From the NCBI RefSeq assembly GCF_023369855.1, contig NZ_JAMBPP010000001.1, forward strand, positions 248,001-312,000: a DNA stretch of 64,000 nucleotides, read 5' to 3'. The notes beneath the pieces are model-generated. The model saw only the letters and a program-made list of their open reading frames with translations. It ran no database searches and was not told where the DNA came from. A program made the translations under genes and the position numbers. Origin of the DNA: Actinotalea alkalitolerans. GTDB lineage: Bacteria; Actinomycetota; Actinomycetes; Actinomycetales; Cellulomonadaceae. Shown piece after piece: positions 60,850 to 64,000 of the stretch. The stretch's first letter is position 1. Each line of letters begins with the position of its first letter.

Positions 60850-61986
60850 GTGGACGTGCTGCCGAGCACCGAGTGGCCGGACCTGCGCAGCCGGGTCCGT
60901 GGGTTCGTCGTCGGGTACTGCCTGGGCGACGCGCTCGGCCGGTCCCCCAACCCGCACGCCGGGATCCTGCCCGTGGGGACCCCCAGCCTGCTCTTCCTGT
61001 CCAGCACCGAGGGCGTGATCCGCGCCCTCGTGCGCGCCTCGCTGTCCGGCGCCCCGGCAGGGGTCCCCGAGGCGTGCTGGCACGCGACCGCCCGCTGGGC
61101 GTACCGGGCTCGACGGCAGACCCTTCCGGGTGTCCTCGCCTGGCAGGAGTCCGCGCCCTCGGCCACCTGGCCCGACGGGTGGCTCTCCCAGCTGTCCCTG
61201 CTGCAGGGCGGGCGAGGGTCAGCCCCCGCCGTCGAGGAGGCCCTGCAGCTCGGCTCGAACCTGGACCCCCGGCCGGGGGAGAGCGCCTCGGACAGCGCCG
61301 GAGACCTCGTGCTCGCCCGGACGCTCCCGGTCGCCCTGCTCGCCGCCGCGCACCGCGGGGGCGCGCCCCAGGTCGCCGACGACGCGGACCTCGGGCTGCA
61401 CGTCAGCAAGGTCGCACGGGACGTCGCCGCGTACAGCCACGGCCTGCCCGCGCAGGTCGTGGCCGTCGCCCTGACCCGTACCGCGGTCAAGGTGCTCACC
61501 ACGGGCGAGGTCCAGCCGCTGGCCGACCTGCCCGACCTCTCATCGGTCTACGAGGGGGTGCCGGGCGCCTCCGAGGTCGTCCGGGCACGGGTCGCGCTGC
61601 GAGCCCTGGCCGACGTGCTGCCGCCCCATCCCCGCGCGACCACCTTCGTCAGCCACGGCGTCCCCGCCGGCCCGCGCACCGCGCTGCGAGCCCTCAGCGA
61701 GGGGGCCTTCTGCGCGCTCACCCACGCGGGACGCGCCGAGGTCGCCGGCGCCGTCGAGGACCTCCTGCAGACACCCGAGCCGGCCGCCGGCGCGGTCGCG
61801 CTCTCGCTGCTCGGCGCAGCCCACGGCATCGAGGCCCTGCCGCCCGACGCCGTGGCCCGGCTCGACGTGGGTCACGTCGCCGACCAGCTCGCCAACGACC
61901 TGCTCACCCAGACCCACGCGGGGCCGTTGGCCGGGGGCGACACCCCCGCTGCGCACGCCTGGCTCGAGCGCTACCCGGCCTGGTGA
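60850..61986 (+). CDS. ADP-ribosylglycohydrolase-like protein, apparently degenerate
   Basis: This 378-residue all-helical protein opens RVRGFVVGYCLGDALGRSPN, matching the first motif of ADP-ribosylglycohydrolases (GxxxGxxxGDALG). The acidic metal ligands expected later, an early TDDT-like stretch and a C-terminal GGDTDT, are not seen; only GGDTPAA near the end recalls the latter. Its enzymatic activity is therefore uncertain. The start is this GTG or the GTG two codons later, which has better spacing to AGAGG. Confidence 0.62.
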   Translation: MDVLPSTEWPDLRSRVRGFVVGYCLGDALGRSPNPHAGILPVGTPSLLFLSSTEGVIRALVRASLSGAPAGVPEACWHATARWAYRARRQTLPGVLAWQESAPSATWPDGWLSQLSLLQGGRGSAPAVEEALQLGSNLDPRPGESASDSAGDLVLARTLPVALLAAAHRGGAPQVADDADLGLHVSKVARDVAAYSHGLPAQVVAVALTRTAVKVLTTGEVQPLADLPDLSSVYEGVPGASEVVRARVALRALADVLPPHPRATTFVSHGVPAGPRTALRALSEGAFCALTHAGRAEVAGAVEDLLQTPEPAAGAVALSLLGAAHGIEALPPDAVARLDVGHVADQLANDLLTQTHAGPLAGGDTPAAHAWLERYPAW

Positions 61987-62001
61987 GTCGCGCCGGGCGG
62001 T

Positions 62002-63606
62002 TCACGGCGCCGCCGTCTCGGCCAGCACCCGGGCCATGACCTCGGCGAAGCGGGCCGGCTCGTCACGGTGCGGGGTGTGGCCGGACCGGTCCAGGACCAC
62101 CCGTTCCTTGTGCGGAGCTACGAGGAGCGCGAACCACTCGTCGGCGAGGACGGCACGGCCGCGCACCTCGTGGGCCCCCTGCACCAGGTACACCGGGACC
62201 TCGAGCCGCGGGGCGTCGCGGCGCAGGTCGACGTCCTGGAGCTGGGGGTAGACCACGGCGAAGGTGTCCACGAGTCCGGCCACCGAGCGGAACTGCTCGG
62301 TCAGCGTGTACTCGGCCGTGAACAGGCTCATCGGGTACTCCACGCGCCAGTCGTAGTCGTGGCCGTGCGGGAAGTCCATCCACTCCGGGTTCGAGGCCAG
62401 CGCCGCGGAGTAGGCCATCGTGTCCTGGTACGGGGGTGGGCCCTGCGTGGCCAGGCGCTCGGCGAGGGCGGCGTCCCCCACGCGGGCGGCGTAGTCGACC
62501 ACCTCGTCGTACATGAGCAGGTCGGTGGCCTGCTGGTCGACCATCTGACCGGTGCCGACATAGGCCGTGAAGAGGTCGGGGCGCTGCTGCACGGCCAGGA
62601 CATCCAGGGTGGTGCCCCAGGAGCTGCCCACCAGGTACACGCCGTCCTCGCCGAAGCGGTCGCACAGGTGCTCGGCGACCTCGATGGTGTCCTGGACCAG
62701 TCGGTCCACCGTCAGCGTGCCCGGGTCGAGGGAGCGCACAGAACGACCGGTGCCGCGCTGGTCCCAGGTCGCCACGACGAAGTGCTCCTCGAGCCCCTCC
62801 CCCGCGTAGCGCATCGCGCCGACGGCCGTGCCACCCGGTCCGCCCTCGAGGAACAGCAGCACCGGTGCGTCGACGTCCCTCCCCCGCAGCATGATGCCCT
62901 GGTCGTACCCGCCGACCCGCACGGTGGTGAGCTCGGCGATGCTGCCGACCACCGGCGCACCGTCGGCGCCGAGGATCGGCTCGGTGCCCGCGGGGCGCAC
63001 GAGGCCGGCCACCAGGCCCAGCAGGGCGAGGGCTGCGAGCCCCAGACCAGCCCGCCGCACCGCGCCGGAGAAGCCGCCCGGGCGCGGGATGCCGGCCGCA
63101 CGGCGGGCGGCCGCAGCTCCCAGCAGCGCCCCCACGGCCGCCGGCATGCCGATGACGAGCGCATCGAAGCCCCGCCCGGCGATCAGCACACCCCACTCGG
63201 CCAGGCCACCGAGCCGGACCCCCCCGAGGGTGGGCAGGTCCGAGCCGAGCCGGAAGGCCTCGACCACCAGGGCGGTGACCATCACCGTGAGCAGCGCCGC
63301 CCAGCGTGAGCGGAGCAGCCAGCCGGTCAGCCCTCCCACCGCCAGGGCGCAGGTCAGCACCCCGAGGGACTCGACGGTCGTCAGCGGACCACGCGGCATC
63401 CAGGTCCCGATGGCGAGACCGAGCAGCCCCGCGGCGGTCGTGGCGCCGACGATCGCGGTACGAGGTCCGGGCCGGCACCGCACCACCCGCACGGCACGGG
63501 GCCGCCACGAGGCACCCGTGGCCAGGACGCCCCCCGCGACGACGCTCAGCAGGGCGGCGGCACCGGGCAGCAGCACCGCTCGGACGGCACCGGGGGCGAG
63601 GTCGGC
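62002..63606 (-). CDS. alpha/beta hydrolase (S33 aminopeptidase-like) with N-terminal membrane domain, 5' end unreliable
   Basis: The readable 535 residues have about five hydrophobic helices in the first 220, then an S33-type hydrolase: oxyanion region FLEGGPGGTAVGAMRYA, DQRGTGRS, nucleophile elbow LVGSSWGTTLDVLA and C-terminal His in DRSGHTPHRDEP. This is the proline iminopeptidase pattern. The true start lies in or before a G/C homopolymer tract, and the open frame runs through that tract into a different protein, so the N-terminus cannot be fixed. Confidence 0.75.
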   Translation of the reverse strand, partial: ADLAPGAVRAVLLPGAAALLSVVAGGVLATGASWRPRAVRVVRCRPGPRTAIVGATTAAGLLGLAIGTWMPRGPLTTVESLGVLTCALAVGGLTGWLLRSRWAALLTVMVTALVVEAFRLGSDLPTLGGVRLGGLAEWGVLIAGRGFDALVIGMPAAVGALLGAAAARRAAGIPRPGGFSGAVRRAGLGLAALALLGLVAGLVRPAGTEPILGADGAPVVGSIAELTTVRVGGYDQGIMLRGRDVDAPVLLFLEGGPGGTAVGAMRYAGEGLEEHFVVATWDQRGTGRSVRSLDPGTLTVDRLVQDTIEVAEHLCDRFGEDGVYLVGSSWGTTLDVLAVQQRPDLFTAYVGTGQMVDQQATDLLMYDEVVDYAARVGDAALAERLATQGPPPYQDTMAYSAALASNPEWMDFPHGHDYDWRVEYPMSLFTAEYTLTEQFRSVAGLVDTFAVVYPQLQDVDLRRDAPRLEVPVYLVQGAHEVRGRAVLADEWFALLVAPHKERVVLDRSGHTPHRDEPARFAEVMARVLAETAAP

Positions 63607-63711
63607 GCCCCCCCCCGGGGGGGGGCCGGCGGGGGGGGGGGGGGGGGGGGGCCCCCCCCCGGGGGGGGCGGCCCGCCGCGGCCGGGCGGGCGCGAGCGGG
63701 GGCCCCGGGGG
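63607..63711. other. G/C homopolymer tract inside an open frame, likely assembly artefact
   Basis: This stretch consists of runs of C and G (one G run is 21 bases long) with GC-only blocks. In frame it would encode runs of Pro and Gly joining an S33 hydrolase to an unrelated membrane protein segment. It matches the tract at 22349-22434 in style. I regard the junction as unproven sequence, possibly with missing bases. Confidence 0.65.
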
Positions 63712-64000
63712 GTTCGGGGCGTCGTAGCGAAGGTCGCGCTCGTATCCCTCGACCTCGACGCGTGCGCCGGTCGGGTCGACGACCTCGATGGCCTCCAGGG
63801 GGAGGCCCTGCGGAGAACGGCCTTCGTAGTGCACGACGTGCAGACCGGGCCGGGTGATCTCGACCGTCACGGCGCCGGGGATCGGGGTGCGCACGAGCTC
63901 GGCCGGGCGCTGGGTCTGGTCGATCACCCCGGTGACCGCCCAGACACCCGCGACGCAGGTGCCGATCAGGGCCACGAGGACGCCGAGCAGGATGCCGGTC
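63712..64000 (-). CDS. partial membrane protein, hypothetical
   Basis: In frame with the window edge, the sequence reads a hydrophobic helix (TGILLGVLVALIGTCVAGVW) followed by an outer beta domain (PGAVTVEITRPGLHVVHYEG, LEAIEVVDPTGARVEVEGYE). No start codon fits before the helix, so the gene begins beyond the window. Its end is lost in the G/C tract. I do not recognise a family; the sequence does not look like the N-terminus of the neighbouring hydrolase. Confidence 0.5.

Noticed and set aside
1-64000. tRNA, rRNA, prophage or complete insertion sequences
   Set aside because: I found no cloverleaf with conserved TψC and anticodon arms, no rRNA signatures, no transposase or phage structural genes.

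Overview
The window is about 73% G+C with dense, often 1- to 4-base-overlapping genes. It carries mycothiol-dependent isomerase-like proteins, a YtrA-type GntR regulator, an HxlR regulator, sortase-type surface proteins, a CebR/CelR-like operator and a two-domain phosphofructokinase. Together these point to a high-GC actinobacterium, most likely Micrococcales and plausibly Cellulomonadaceae. An [FeFe]-hydrogenase argues for a facultative, fermenting life style. I see no rRNA, tRNA, CRISPR array, phage or complete IS element.

Region 1 (1-17 kb): the 5' end of an ABC ATPase gene, a decayed glycosyltransferase fragment, a four-gene ABC exporter operon, an HxlR regulator divergent from two tandem mycothiol-dependent isomerase-like genes, a CYTH-CHAD protein, a lipoprotein glycoside hydrolase-like gene, an acetyltransferase, and a surface-protein operon (two choice-of-anchor M proteins and a DUF916-like membrane protein) preceded by a candidate Zur-type site. 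Six copies of a 66-bp, same-orientation, nested palindromic intergenic repeat occur only in these 17 kb.

Region 2 (17-31 kb): a SmtB/ArsR zinc-sensor gene with a His-rich metal-binding protein, a flavoprotein, a MarR regulator with twin operators and a flavodoxin-fold reductase, a sulfur cluster (YeeE/YedE thiosulfate channel, CoA-disulfide-reductase/rhodanese fusion, APC permease) divergent from a LacI-like/PAS/GGDEF/EAL fusion protein, then small genes including an orphan ScoMcrA-type N-terminal domain.

Region 3 (31-46 kb): a double-length phosphofructokinase, a cupredoxin lipoprotein, a CPBP-like membrane protein, a dihydrolipoamide-dehydrogenase-like flavoprotein, and a 1053-residue [FeFe]-hydrogenase fused to a GltD/NfnB-like NAD(P)H module in one apparent operon with a nitrate/sulfonate-type ABC transporter. 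A cell-wall LAS-type peptidase with DUF4214 repeats and a sigma/anti-sigma-like pair follow.

Region 4 (46-64 kb): a very large GH94-like glucoside phosphorylase/hydrolase with a LacI-family operator upstream, a sulfurtransferase, an aminoglycoside-phosphotransferase-fold kinase, alpha/beta hydrolases, a Gfo/Idh/MocA oxidoreductase, a P2-type calcium/cation ATPase with a short-chain dehydrogenase, a YtrA-DUF1648 operon with a leaderless promoter, and an ADP-ribosylglycohydrolase-like protein.

Two tracts of G and C homopolymers (22349-22434 and 63607-63711) look like assembly or base-calling artefacts. The second one probably joins two unrelated coding segments.
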